A stretch of DNA of 27,630 nt from a virus: IMG/VR virus record IMGVR_UViG_3300013132_000206, positions 1-27,630 of that record; one strand, written 5' to 3'. Made by a program: the position numbers and the translations under genes. This document shows positions 21,738 to 27,630 of the stretch, in pieces. The notes beneath the pieces were generated by a model. It searched no databases. It saw only the letters and a program-made list of their open reading frames with translations, and was not told the origin of the DNA. Each line of letters begins with the position of its first letter. Position 1 is the stretch's first letter.

Positions 21738-24064
21738 TGCAAGGAACTCTATTTAATCAAGAAAACGCAGCCCTCCAACCAATGTATTTTTGGTTTGGGC
21801 AAATTGTTGACGATTCGACCTGGAAGGATAACGAATTAAGACAAAAATGGAATGATCCTCAGCAGATTCCTGGTTGGGGTTCTAGATTTCGTGTGCGTAT
21901 TTTCGGAAGAGATATTGGGGATGTAGATAATTCTCGTCTGGATGTGGCAGAGTGCATTTATCCAGTCACTGCAGGATCTGGCCACGCAGCAAGTTACCAG
22001 ACAGCAAATTTAAGAAAAGGTGCATATGTTATCGGTTTCTATCGTGATGGAATTGATAGAGAAGATCCTATTATTCTTGGATGTTTAGGAAATAACGATC
22101 AGACACAATTATCACAGACAATTCCACTCAAACCATTTCAACCCCATAGTGGATTTGTTGGAGAAGGTGTATCTTATTATTCAATGCCGCCTGGCGGAAG
22201 TCCTGCTATTCCCAACCAAAACCCTTCGGAATCGAACACAGGATCGGCTACAGCAAGGAATAACATTGCAGACCAACAACAAAAGGATGATGGCCAGCAA
22301 AAGAATGCAATTCAATCAAAGTGCGATCCTGCAGAATTATCTGCAATGCAGAAACAAATTAAACAATTAATAAAAGACATTGAGGGTGCTAAAAAACAAG
22401 TTAAGGATTGGAAGAATACTGTTTTAAAACCAATTAATTACAAAGGACAGCAGATGTCCGTATCTGATTATATTCAGATGAAGATTAATGCCGCATCAGC
22501 AGACATTAGTAGATTTTTTAAAAAAATTATTGATGGCACAAGAAAATTTGTAACTGAAAAAATCAATAATACAATGAAGGATACTTATTATCTTTTGTAT
22601 CCAAATGAAAGACCAAATTTAAAGAAAGCAGCTGAACAAGTTAACGATACAATTTCTTGCTTATTCAATAAGATCATTTCCAATCTTTTAAAGATGATTG
22701 GAAAGGCACTGCTGTCTATGGCAGATCAAGTTATCAATACTGCAGACTGCCTGATTAATAATTTTATTGGTGGATTGCTTGGTAAACTGGTTGGGTTGAT
22801 TACATCAATCCTTAATAACAGTCTGAGAGCGGTTGAAGCATTGATTGGTGGTGCATTTGATATTGGTGGACAAATCTTAGGTTTTATTAGTCAACTGCTT
22901 GGATTCTTTACTTGTGAAGAAAAACCATCTTGTGGCAACTTAAAAGAATGGAGTATCTGGGATGGTGCAGGGCCCAATCTAAATTTAGATTTTACCAGTT
23001 TATTCAATACTGTTCAAACGTTTGCTTCAACTGCACAACAAGTAGTCAATCCTGATAATTTTAATTTTGATTTAGATTTTTCCGATATTTTCCAAGATAG
23101 TTGCAACTTAGGCCCAATTCTTTGTGGCCCTCCAAGTGTTGTATTCTATGGTGGCGGCGGCACTGGAGCATCTGCGAACGCAATTATCAGTGCAGCAGGC
23201 GATATCTTAGGTATTGATATTATTTCTACAGGATATAATTATGTAAGTCCACCATATGTTCGATTTGAAGATGCTTGCGGAAAGGGATCTGGTGCTGTTG
23301 GAACAGTTGCAATCGGTGCAGTATCACAACAGTCAAATGGCACCTATGCATCAGATCCAAATGGAACAACAAATGGTGTTACTCAAGTTGTAATTCAGCA
23401 ATCTGGCACTGGGTATCTTTCATCTCCAGATGGAGACCTTGGTGGGGATGGAAGAGTATGGGCTAATAGATGTCAATCAATTATTCATCGTGCAAATGGT
23501 AAATGGGATACACCATATGATCCAGATGAAATCATGCAAATTTTTAAGGGTGATACAGTTCAACTTGCAGGGCAACCTTCATATGTTGCACTTGAAGATC
23601 AATCAATTACTGCTCCTCAGTGTCCTCCAACCAGAAATCAAGTTGGAAATGAATTTGTAACATCACAACAACCAAGTTCTACAACTGCTCAGTATCCAGT
23701 TATTCTTTACATGTGTGATGTGAAGATCGTCAATCCTGGTGTTGCATACAGTGATGCAGATAAAATTATAGTTTCTCCAAGCAATGGTGCAATATTAGAA
23801 CCAATGTTTGGCCCATTTGGATCATTAGAAGATGTGAAGATTGTATCTGCTGGTATTGGTTTCACCGAAAGACCAAACATTTACATTCAGACAGAAACAG
23901 GATATAATGCTGAGATAGTTCCTGTATTCTGCGTAAATAGAATTGGAGATGTTCCTGAAGAAGATCTTATTTCAACTCCTGGTGGTGGCAAAACTACTGG
24001 ATCTCCAAATTCTCCAGTTGGAGAACAAATCATTCATGTTGTCGATTGTGTAGGTAAAGTTTAA
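21737..24064 (+). CDS. 5: Baseplate hub gp5 (OB-fold), without lysozyme domain
   Basis: Residues ~20-130 form the gp5 OB-fold (GSRFRVRIFGRDIGD, then NLRKGAYVIGFYRDGIDREDPIILGCLGNN). No T4-lysozyme domain follows. Instead there is a Gln/Lys-rich linker, a long helical part with hydrophobic helices (~285-385, GGLLGKLVGLITSILNN, ILGFISQLLGFF), and a C-terminal part with several repeats of the form I-x-S-x-G-x-x-Y/F-x-x-x-P near residues 492, 552, 664 and 702. Total 775 residues versus 575 in T4. The start overlaps the CP12 stop. The spike beta-helix is in the next gene. Confidence 0.85.
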   Translation: MQGTLFNQENAALQPMYFWFGQIVDDSTWKDNELRQKWNDPQQIPGWGSRFRVRIFGRDIGDVDNSRLDVAECIYPVTAGSGHAASYQTANLRKGAYVIGFYRDGIDREDPIILGCLGNNDQTQLSQTIPLKPFQPHSGFVGEGVSYYSMPPGGSPAIPNQNPSESNTGSATARNNIADQQQKDDGQQKNAIQSKCDPAELSAMQKQIKQLIKDIEGAKKQVKDWKNTVLKPINYKGQQMSVSDYIQMKINAASADISRFFKKIIDGTRKFVTEKINNTMKDTYYLLYPNERPNLKKAAEQVNDTISCLFNKIISNLLKMIGKALLSMADQVINTADCLINNFIGGLLGKLVGLITSILNNSLRAVEALIGGAFDIGGQILGFISQLLGFFTCEEKPSCGNLKEWSIWDGAGPNLNLDFTSLFNTVQTFASTAQQVVNPDNFNFDLDFSDIFQDSCNLGPILCGPPSVVFYGGGGTGASANAIISAAGDILGIDIISTGYNYVSPPYVRFEDACGKGSGAVGTVAIGAVSQQSNGTYASDPNGTTNGVTQVVIQQSGTGYLSSPDGDLGGDGRVWANRCQSIIHRANGKWDTPYDPDEIMQIFKGDTVQLAGQPSYVALEDQSITAPQCPPTRNQVGNEFVTSQQPSSTTAQYPVILYMCDVKIVNPGVAYSDADKIIVSPSNGAILEPMFGPFGSLEDVKIVSAGIGFTERPNIYIQTETGYNAEIVPVFCVNRIGDVPEEDLISTPGGGKTTGSPNSPVGEQIIHVVDCVGKV

Positions 24065-24660
24065 TGGCAAAAGCACAAAATTACCATACGATAAGATATG
24101 GTAATAAAGATGGCGAACTTAAGTTTGGGCACATTCACAATGACAATGAGATCTCAGCTTTCATGGTTAGAAGTGGATCTGATACTAGACATTATATGTC
24201 GATGGATGCCACAGGTAATGAAGGCAGGAAGGGTGGAACAATTAATCGCTGCCCAGGAACATATCAAATCAAATGTGGAGATGATGTAACCAGCGATCCA
24301 GAAGATGGAAAACCAGCATTTTACGTCGAGTGTGTTAATGGTGATATTATCTTTAGCGCAACTCGTGGTAGAATCAAGTTTCAAGCAGAAAATATAGAGT
24401 TTCTTGCGAATGGTGGAGACAATAAGAATGGAGTGATCACTATCAAATCCAATGAGAAAGTTGAAATCATTTCAAAAAATGTCGAGGTCAATGCAACTTC
24501 GGTTGCAAAGTTTTTTTCATCAGGAACTTGTAAAGTTGTTGGAAATGCAATCCTAGACATTTACGGTGGGCTATCTGCATGTGCCACCGGAGCATCCAAA
24601 ATTAAGAAATCTAAATACCCCAGTACACCAGAAACTGAAAATAATACCTTCGGAGGTTAA
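24064..24660 (+). CDS. Spike / gp5 C-terminal beta-helix-like protein
   Basis: A 198-residue protein with short repeating beta strands: GDIIFSATRGRIKFQAENIEFLANGG, GVITIKSNEKVEIISKNVEVNATSVAKFF and GNAILDIYGG (residues ~95-170). This resembles the triple-stranded beta-helix of T4 gp5C, the membrane-piercing spike, here encoded apart from the OB-fold protein. Start overlaps the gp5 stop (TAATG). The N-terminal part (YGNKDGELKFGHIHNDNE) may attach it to gp5. Function inferred from fold pattern and position. Confidence 0.75.
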   Translation: MAKAQNYHTIRYGNKDGELKFGHIHNDNEISAFMVRSGSDTRHYMSMDATGNEGRKGGTINRCPGTYQIKCGDDVTSDPEDGKPAFYVECVNGDIIFSATRGRIKFQAENIEFLANGGDNKNGVITIKSNEKVEIISKNVEVNATSVAKFFSSGTCKVVGNAILDIYGGLSACATGASKIKKSKYPSTPETENNTFGG

Positions 24661-24662
24661 TA

Positions 24663-25442
24663 ATGCAATTTGATGATATCGCTGTAGGAAAGCGACTCTT
24701 TGTTGGTGAAGGAAAACCAGAAGTATTAGGAAGAGGGCCAACAGAAATTCGTGGTTCTTCTTATATTGAAGGGCCAATGATTGTTGGAACACCACCACCA
24801 GTCTTAACTGCAAGTCTGATGGTAGGCCCAGCAACCAATTCAGATTTACTTACACCACCGATTGTTCCTGGTGCATTATGCACTGGTGTGAACAATCCAT
24901 ACTCACTTGCGGTTGATGGATCATCTGCATTCTTAGGTGTGATCGATACATCTGCCAATGTAAATGTTGGCGGCAATCTGATTGCTCAAGCAGAGGTCAT
25001 GTCTCGCTGCGGAACTCATATTCTTTCTGCCAAAAAGAACTTTGATATTCCACACCCATCCAAAGAAGGATGGAGACTGAGACACACCTGCCCAGAAGCC
25101 CCATACAATGATGTTTATATTCGTGGGCGAGTTACAAACGAAAACACTATCAAACTTCCAGAATACTGGAAAGATTTTGTAGACTTTAGAACAATCACAG
25201 TACAACTGACACCAATTGGTTCACACCAAGATGTCATTGTAAAGAGAGTTAATGACGATGCAATTCATTTACAGTCAAACTATAGTATGCCTATCGACTG
25301 CTTCTATCACATCTTTGCAGAACGAAAAGATGGTGAAGCATTGATCTCAGAGTATCAAGGCCAAACACCAGCAGATTATCCTGGCGATAATGGTCAGTAT
25401 TCAATTTCTGGTTATCATTACGATGTTAAGGAGAAAAACTGA
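24663..25442 (+). CDS. Fibre-like structural protein with C-terminal domain shared with the next gene
   Basis: 259 residues. The N-terminal ~115 residues are Gly/Pro/Val-rich strands (RGSSYIEGPMIVGTPPPV, FLGVIDTSANVNVGGNLIAQAE). From ~123 the C-terminal domain reads KKNFDIPHPSKEGWRLRHTC, ITVQLTPIGSHQDV and CFYHIFAERKDGE; the same domain follows in the next gene. The F-D-I-x-H-P-x-x-x-G-x-x-L-x-H segment is widespread at the ends of phage and giant-virus fibre proteins. It carries PEAPYND where the paralogue has LEGPESA, so the likely functional EGP turn is lost here. Confidence 0.7.
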   Translation: MQFDDIAVGKRLFVGEGKPEVLGRGPTEIRGSSYIEGPMIVGTPPPVLTASLMVGPATNSDLLTPPIVPGALCTGVNNPYSLAVDGSSAFLGVIDTSANVNVGGNLIAQAEVMSRCGTHILSAKKNFDIPHPSKEGWRLRHTCPEAPYNDVYIRGRVTNENTIKLPEYWKDFVDFRTITVQLTPIGSHQDVIVKRVNDDAIHLQSNYSMPIDCFYHIFAERKDGEALISEYQGQTPADYPGDNGQYSISGYHYDVKEKN

Positions 25443-26098
25443 TGGAAGAGTTAGTAACAAGACAAATTGGCAATAAGAGTTGCGGAGGATCTACATCTGG
25501 TACTCAAGATGATGCATTGGATTTTATTGCAAAAAGCACGACAGGTGATACTGATTATCCTGCAGATGCATGTCCACGCTATGTTCATGGTGGTGCTCAG
25601 ATTAATACGATCCAAGTTAATACTGCAATCACTGGAAGTCCAACATGCACATTGGGCACTGTGAATGCATCTACGGTCACTGCAACAGAAGTGTCTGCAT
25701 CTGGCATTACACTTACATCCAGAAAAGCATTTGATATTCAGCACCCAACTAAAAAAGGATGGAGATTACGTCACATTTGTTTAGAAGGCCCAGAGTCTGC
25801 TGTATATTATCGTGGGAGAATGAAAGATACGAATGTCATTCATCTTCCAGACTATTGGTTTGCATTGGTAGATCCAGAGACAATTACAATCAATTTAACT
25901 CCAATTGGTTCTTATCAGGAATTGTATGTTGAAAAAATTTCTTGGGGTAAAAACATCATCGTCAAAAATAGAGAAGGTGGGCCCATACATTGTCATTATG
26001 TAGTTTATGGTGAGAGAGTTGATGGTGAGAAACTGATTGTAGAATATGAGGGTGACCAGTATCCTGGTGACAATTCCCAATATTCCATCAACAAATGA
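25442..26098 (+). CDS. Fibre-like structural protein, paralogue of preceding gene
   Basis: 218 residues, coupled to the preceding gene by TGATG. A Thr/Ser/Ala-rich N-terminal ~90 residues (STTGDTDYPADACPRYVHGG, VNASTVTATEVSASGITL) is followed from ~93 by RKAFDIQHPTKKGWRLRHIC, LEGPESAVYYRGRM, ITINLTPIGSYQELYVEKI and HCHYVVYGERVDGEKLIVEYEGD, matching the previous protein's C-terminus. Both end with YPGDN-x-QYSI. Likely a tail tip or short fibre protein at the baseplate; receptor-binding is possible but unproven. Confidence 0.72.
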   Translation: MEELVTRQIGNKSCGGSTSGTQDDALDFIAKSTTGDTDYPADACPRYVHGGAQINTIQVNTAITGSPTCTLGTVNASTVTATEVSASGITLTSRKAFDIQHPTKKGWRLRHICLEGPESAVYYRGRMKDTNVIHLPDYWFALVDPETITINLTPIGSYQELYVEKISWGKNIIVKNREGGPIHCHYVVYGERVDGEKLIVEYEGDQYPGDNSQYSINK

Positions 26099-26099
26099 C

Positions 26100-26128
26100 T
26101 TGACAGGTCTTAGAGCCCGTCCTATAAT
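26100..26128 (+). promoter_or_regulatory. Consensus sigma-70 promoter after the fibre gene
   Basis: TTGACA (26100-26105), 17 bases, TATAAT (26123-26128), immediately downstream of the TGA of the fibre gene. Predicted start ~26135, 18 bases before the ATG at 26153. It would transcribe the 26153 gene and then tRNA-Leu. Confidence 0.9.
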
Positions 26129-26152
26129 AGCCAAGTAATCAATCGGTTCCAA

Positions 26153-26335
26153 ATGAAAAACGAGTTTCTGTCACGTTGCGTTGTGGATCCTGTGAAGCGT
26201 ACAGTGTATCTGTATTCGACTGAAGGTTCTGAAAAAGAAGTTAAGTGCGATACTGTAGATGAGTTCATGAATGTTCTCAACTATGTTCGTGATACTGTCG
26301 GTGAAGATGTCCTTTCGTATGCAAGTCCTCTATAA
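26153..26335 (+). CDS. Small hypothetical protein, 60 aa
   Basis: Downstream of a consensus promoter, so probably an early gene. Sequence has FLSRCVVDPVKRTVYLYSTEGSEKEVKC and an acidic helix (TVDEFMNVLNYVRDTVGED). No domain recognised. It ends 5 bases before tRNA-Leu. Confidence 0.7.
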   Translation: MKNEFLSRCVVDPVKRTVYLYSTEGSEKEVKCDTVDEFMNVLNYVRDTVGEDVLSYASPL

Positions 26336-26340
26336 GGCCT

Positions 26341-26413
26341 GCCCGTGTAGCCCAGCGGAAGAGGCAAACGACTTAAAATCGTTCAAGCGACAGTTCGAAT
26401 CTGTCCACGGGTA
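26341..26413 (+). tRNA. trnL: tRNA-Leu (anticodon UAA) with short variable loop
   Basis: Complete cloverleaf: acceptor GCCCGTG/CACGGGT with A at the discriminator position, D arm GCC..GGC with AGCGGAAGA loop, anticodon stem AACGA/TCGTT with loop CTTAAAA (anticodon TAA, 26374-26376), variable CAAGC (26384-26388), T stem GACAG/CTGTC and loop TTCGAAT. No CCA is encoded. Leucine tRNAs normally have a long variable arm; this one is only 73 bases with a 5-base variable loop. Confidence 0.9.
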
Positions 26414-26426
26414 TGGGGGCATCCCC

Positions 26427-26433
26427 TAAATAT
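26427..26433 (+). promoter_or_regulatory. Late-type box (CTAAATA) before the 26455 gene
   Basis: CTAAATA ends 21 bases before the ATG at 26455 and follows a small GGGG-GCAT-CCCC hairpin just after tRNA-Leu. Confidence 0.45.
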
Positions 26434-26454
26434 ACAAAAGTAGGAAACAATCCT

Positions 26455-26724
26455 ATGAAATACAGAATTGATGCCAGATACGTTTGGTATGATGAAGGAT
26501 CAAGAATAGTTCTGATGTATTTTATAGAGGGTATTCCATTTACTTTTGATGAACTTCCAGATGAATCTATATTTGATCTGGAGCTAATCAATGTGGCTGA
26601 CAAAGAAAGACGTTACGAACCAAAAGATTTGTATCAAACATCATTCTATTTGATTGATGAACAATGCCATCCAATGTTGTTCGAGCTCGAACTGGAAAAT
26701 CCAGAAATGTTACCACAAGATTAA
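26455..26724 (+). CDS. Hypothetical protein, 89 aa, between two tRNA genes
   Basis: I use ATG 26455 (with AGGAAA upstream) rather than the in-frame ATG 26413, which lies in the last base of tRNA-Leu. The protein is acidic with strand/loop character (YRIDARYVWYDEGSRIVLMYFIEGIPFTFDELPDESIFDLELI) and ends FELELENPEMLPQD. No family recognised. It ends 3 bases before tRNA-Thr. Confidence 0.75.
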   Translation: MKYRIDARYVWYDEGSRIVLMYFIEGIPFTFDELPDESIFDLELINVADKERRYEPKDLYQTSFYLIDEQCHPMLFELELENPEMLPQD

Positions 26725-26727
26725 TTT

Positions 26728-26799
26728 GCCCTTGTAGCTCAGTGGTAGAGCAGCTGTTTTGTAAACAGCTGGTCGTCTGTTCGAATCAGATCGGGGGCT
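26728..26799 (+). tRNA. trnT: tRNA-Thr (anticodon UGU)
   Basis: Acceptor GCCCTTG/CGGGGGC (two T-G wobbles), D arm GCTC..GAGC, anticodon stem GCTGT/ACAGC with loop TTTGTAA (anticodon TGT), variable TGGTC, T stem GTCTG/CAGAT with loop TTCGAAT, discriminator T. 72 bases, no encoded CCA. It would read ACA and ACU codons, frequent in this AT-rich genome. Confidence 0.9.
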
Positions 26800-26813
26800 T
26801 TGTTAGAAAATAA

Positions 26814-26821
26814 GCATAAAT
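26814..26821 (+). promoter_or_regulatory. Late-type box (CATAAATA) just before the Mom-like gene
   Basis: CATAAATA ends only 6 bases before the ATG at 26828, unlike the ~21-base spacing elsewhere. If functional, transcription would begin at or very near the start codon (a leaderless message). Confidence 0.35.
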
Positions 26822-26827
26822 ACTTAG

Positions 26828-27439
26828 ATGAAATCAGATTTTTATATAGATAAAGTATGTAAAGAACAAATCAAAGATCTTCTTTACACTCATCATTATC
26901 TAAAAGATGAATCCAAAGATTTTAAATCTGGTTTCAATTATGGACTTTTTAGATCCACATTCGAATGCCCTCTTAATATTGGCGGGTGCCTTGGTACTTG
27001 CGTTTTTACTGGTCTCCCAGTTCCAGAAATAGCAGTAGGAGCATTTGGATTAGAAAGAAATCAACAACAAGGAATATACGAGTTATCAAGGCTCTGTATA
27101 CATCCTGACATACAAAAAGAAGAATACAACATTACGTCCTGGTTTTTAAGTCGTTGCATTAGGAGGTTTAGAAAAGATGCTACAGTTCGTGCTATTCTTA
27201 GTTACGCTGACGCTGATCACCACACTGGAGTTATATACAGAGCTTGCAATTTTCAATATTACGGCCTGACAGACCCCAAAAAAGATTTTTATTATGCTAA
27301 CGGAACTAAACATTCTAGAGGTAGCATTCGAGGTGCTGATGGTGAGTGGAGGGATCGCTCTCGTAAACATCGGTATCTTATGGTTTTCGAAAAGGGATTA
27401 GAACCCTTGTGGAAAGAACAAAAGTATGGTAAAATATAG
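26828..27439 (+). CDS. Mom-like acyltransferase-fold DNA modification protein
   Basis: Mom of phage Mu modifies adenines in phage DNA and protects it from restriction. The 203-residue protein has the landmarks of that GNAT-like family: IAVGAFGLERNQQQGIYELSRLCI at residues 68-91 (E-L-S/N-R-L), TSWFLSRCIRRFRKD (103-117), and ILSYADADHHTGVIYRACNFQYYG (123-146; compare the S-x-A-D-x-x-x-x-x-G-x-x-Y-x-A-x-N-F of Mom). Catalysis is inferred. It stands alone after tRNA-Thr and before a terminator. Alternative: a GNAT-fold protein with another target. Confidence 0.75.
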   Translation: MKSDFYIDKVCKEQIKDLLYTHHYLKDESKDFKSGFNYGLFRSTFECPLNIGGCLGTCVFTGLPVPEIAVGAFGLERNQQQGIYELSRLCIHPDIQKEEYNITSWFLSRCIRRFRKDATVRAILSYADADHHTGVIYRACNFQYYGLTDPKKDFYYANGTKHSRGSIRGADGEWRDRSRKHRYLMVFEKGLEPLWKEQKYGKI

Positions 27440-27460
27440 ATTCCGTGTGAAGGAACGTGC

Positions 27461-27490
27461 AGAGGAGATCCTATGGGTCTCCTCTTTTTC
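27461..27490 (+). terminator. Rho-independent terminator after the Mom-like gene
   Basis: Stem AGAGGAGA (27461-27468) / TCTCCTCT (27478-27485), extended by T-G, C-G and C-G pairs to a TAT loop, followed by TTTTTC. It separates the Mom-like gene from the next structural gene. Confidence 0.92.
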
Positions 27491-27494
27491 ATGT

Positions 27495-27502
27495 GATAAA
27501 TA
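27495..27502 (+). promoter_or_regulatory. Late-type box (GATAAATA) before the final gene
   Basis: GATAAATA lies just after the terminator and ends 30 bases before the ATG at 27533; AACGGAAACT is a weak ribosome-site region between. Confidence 0.5.
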
Positions 27503-27532
27503 ATCTATAACGGAAACTATAGAACTAATAAG

Positions 27533-27630
27533 ATGGGTCTCTCCAGATTAGATAATTTTCTGAAATCAACTCGTGGCACGATTATTTACGTTGATCCTAA
27601 CGCAATCGACTCCACAGACTCAATTGAAAA
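27533..27630 (+). CDS. Structural protein, N-terminal fragment (runs off window)
   Basis: Starts at ATG 27533 and is open to the window edge. The visible start GLSRLDNFLKSTRGTIIYVD and then NAIDSTDSIEN is a beginning I associate with a long virion structural protein of T4-like cyanophages, thought to be tail or fibre related. Only 32 residues can be seen, so the assignment rests on this short resemblance and on the late-type box upstream. Confidence 0.7.
   Translation, partial: MGLSRLDNFLKSTRGTIIYVDPNAIDSTDSIE

Noticed and set aside
26413-26454. Upstream start for the 26455 gene
   Set aside because: The first ATG uses the last base of tRNA-Leu and would include the late-type box as coding sequence; 26455 has a better ribosome site.
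27407-27435. Promoter TTGTGG-N17-TAAAAT near the end of the Mom-like gene
   Set aside because: Weak -35 and followed at once by a terminator with no gene in between.
1-27630. Integrase, att sites, insertion sequences, homing endonucleases or introns
   Set aside because: No such protein motifs, terminal inverted repeats or interrupted genes were seen.

Overview
The window is a segment of a T4-like cyanophage genome (a myovirus of marine Synechococcus or Prochlorococcus). The evidence is a cyanobacterial photosystem II D2 gene (psbD) and a CP12-like Calvin-cycle regulator sitting among T4-type replication genes (gp33, gp59, gp32) and a T4-type baseplate and tail cluster (gp53, gp48, gp4, gp54-like, gp26, gp27-like, gp5). 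The DNA is AT-rich, genes are packed tightly with TGATG, TAATG and ATGA overlaps, and there is no host-chromosome gene set.

Layout. Positions 1-1025 hold psbD without its first ~12 codons, closed by a terminator. Positions 1088-3300 hold glutaredoxin, six small or medium cyanophage genes (one of the DUF6433 type) and S-adenosylmethionine decarboxylase (speD). A consensus sigma-70 promoter over the speD stop opens a block of short genes (3348-4245), which ends in a second terminator. After that come an AT-rich gene of unknown function (4307-5095), a 56-codon gene, thyX, a short conserved gene, phoH and a PD-(D/E)XK nuclease (to 7628). A second strong promoter precedes gp33. Between gp33 and gp59 lies an AT-rich pair: a 2OG-Fe(II) oxygenase and a sulfotransferase-like protein. 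Then follow gp59, a DUF1825 gene and gp32, which has its own promoter and a terminator embedded in the facing gene.

Positions 11291-14198 are on the minus strand: gp4, an unknown gene, gp48 and gp53. From 14237 the plus strand carries the rest of the baseplate and hub: gp54-like initiator, gp26, a 54-residue gene, two large tape-measure/hub-type proteins (the second with two peptidoglycan-hydrolase domains), gp27-like hub, CP12-like protein, gp5 OB-fold protein, a separate spike protein and two paralogous fibre-like proteins. The tail end (26100-27630) has a strong promoter, two small genes, two tRNA genes (Leu-UAA, Thr-UGU), a Mom-like acyltransferase, a terminator and the start of a further structural gene.

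How it works together. psbD, CP12, glutaredoxin, speD, thyX and phoH would keep light capture going while redirecting carbon, redox and nucleotide supply toward phage DNA. gp59, gp32 and the nuclease handle replication forks; gp33 helps late transcription. The structural genes mostly follow T4-late-like (C/N)TAAATA boxes. Four near-consensus TTGACA-N17-TATAAT promoters stand over or against the stop codon of the preceding gene. Function names rest on recognisable motifs and gene order read by eye; no database search was run.
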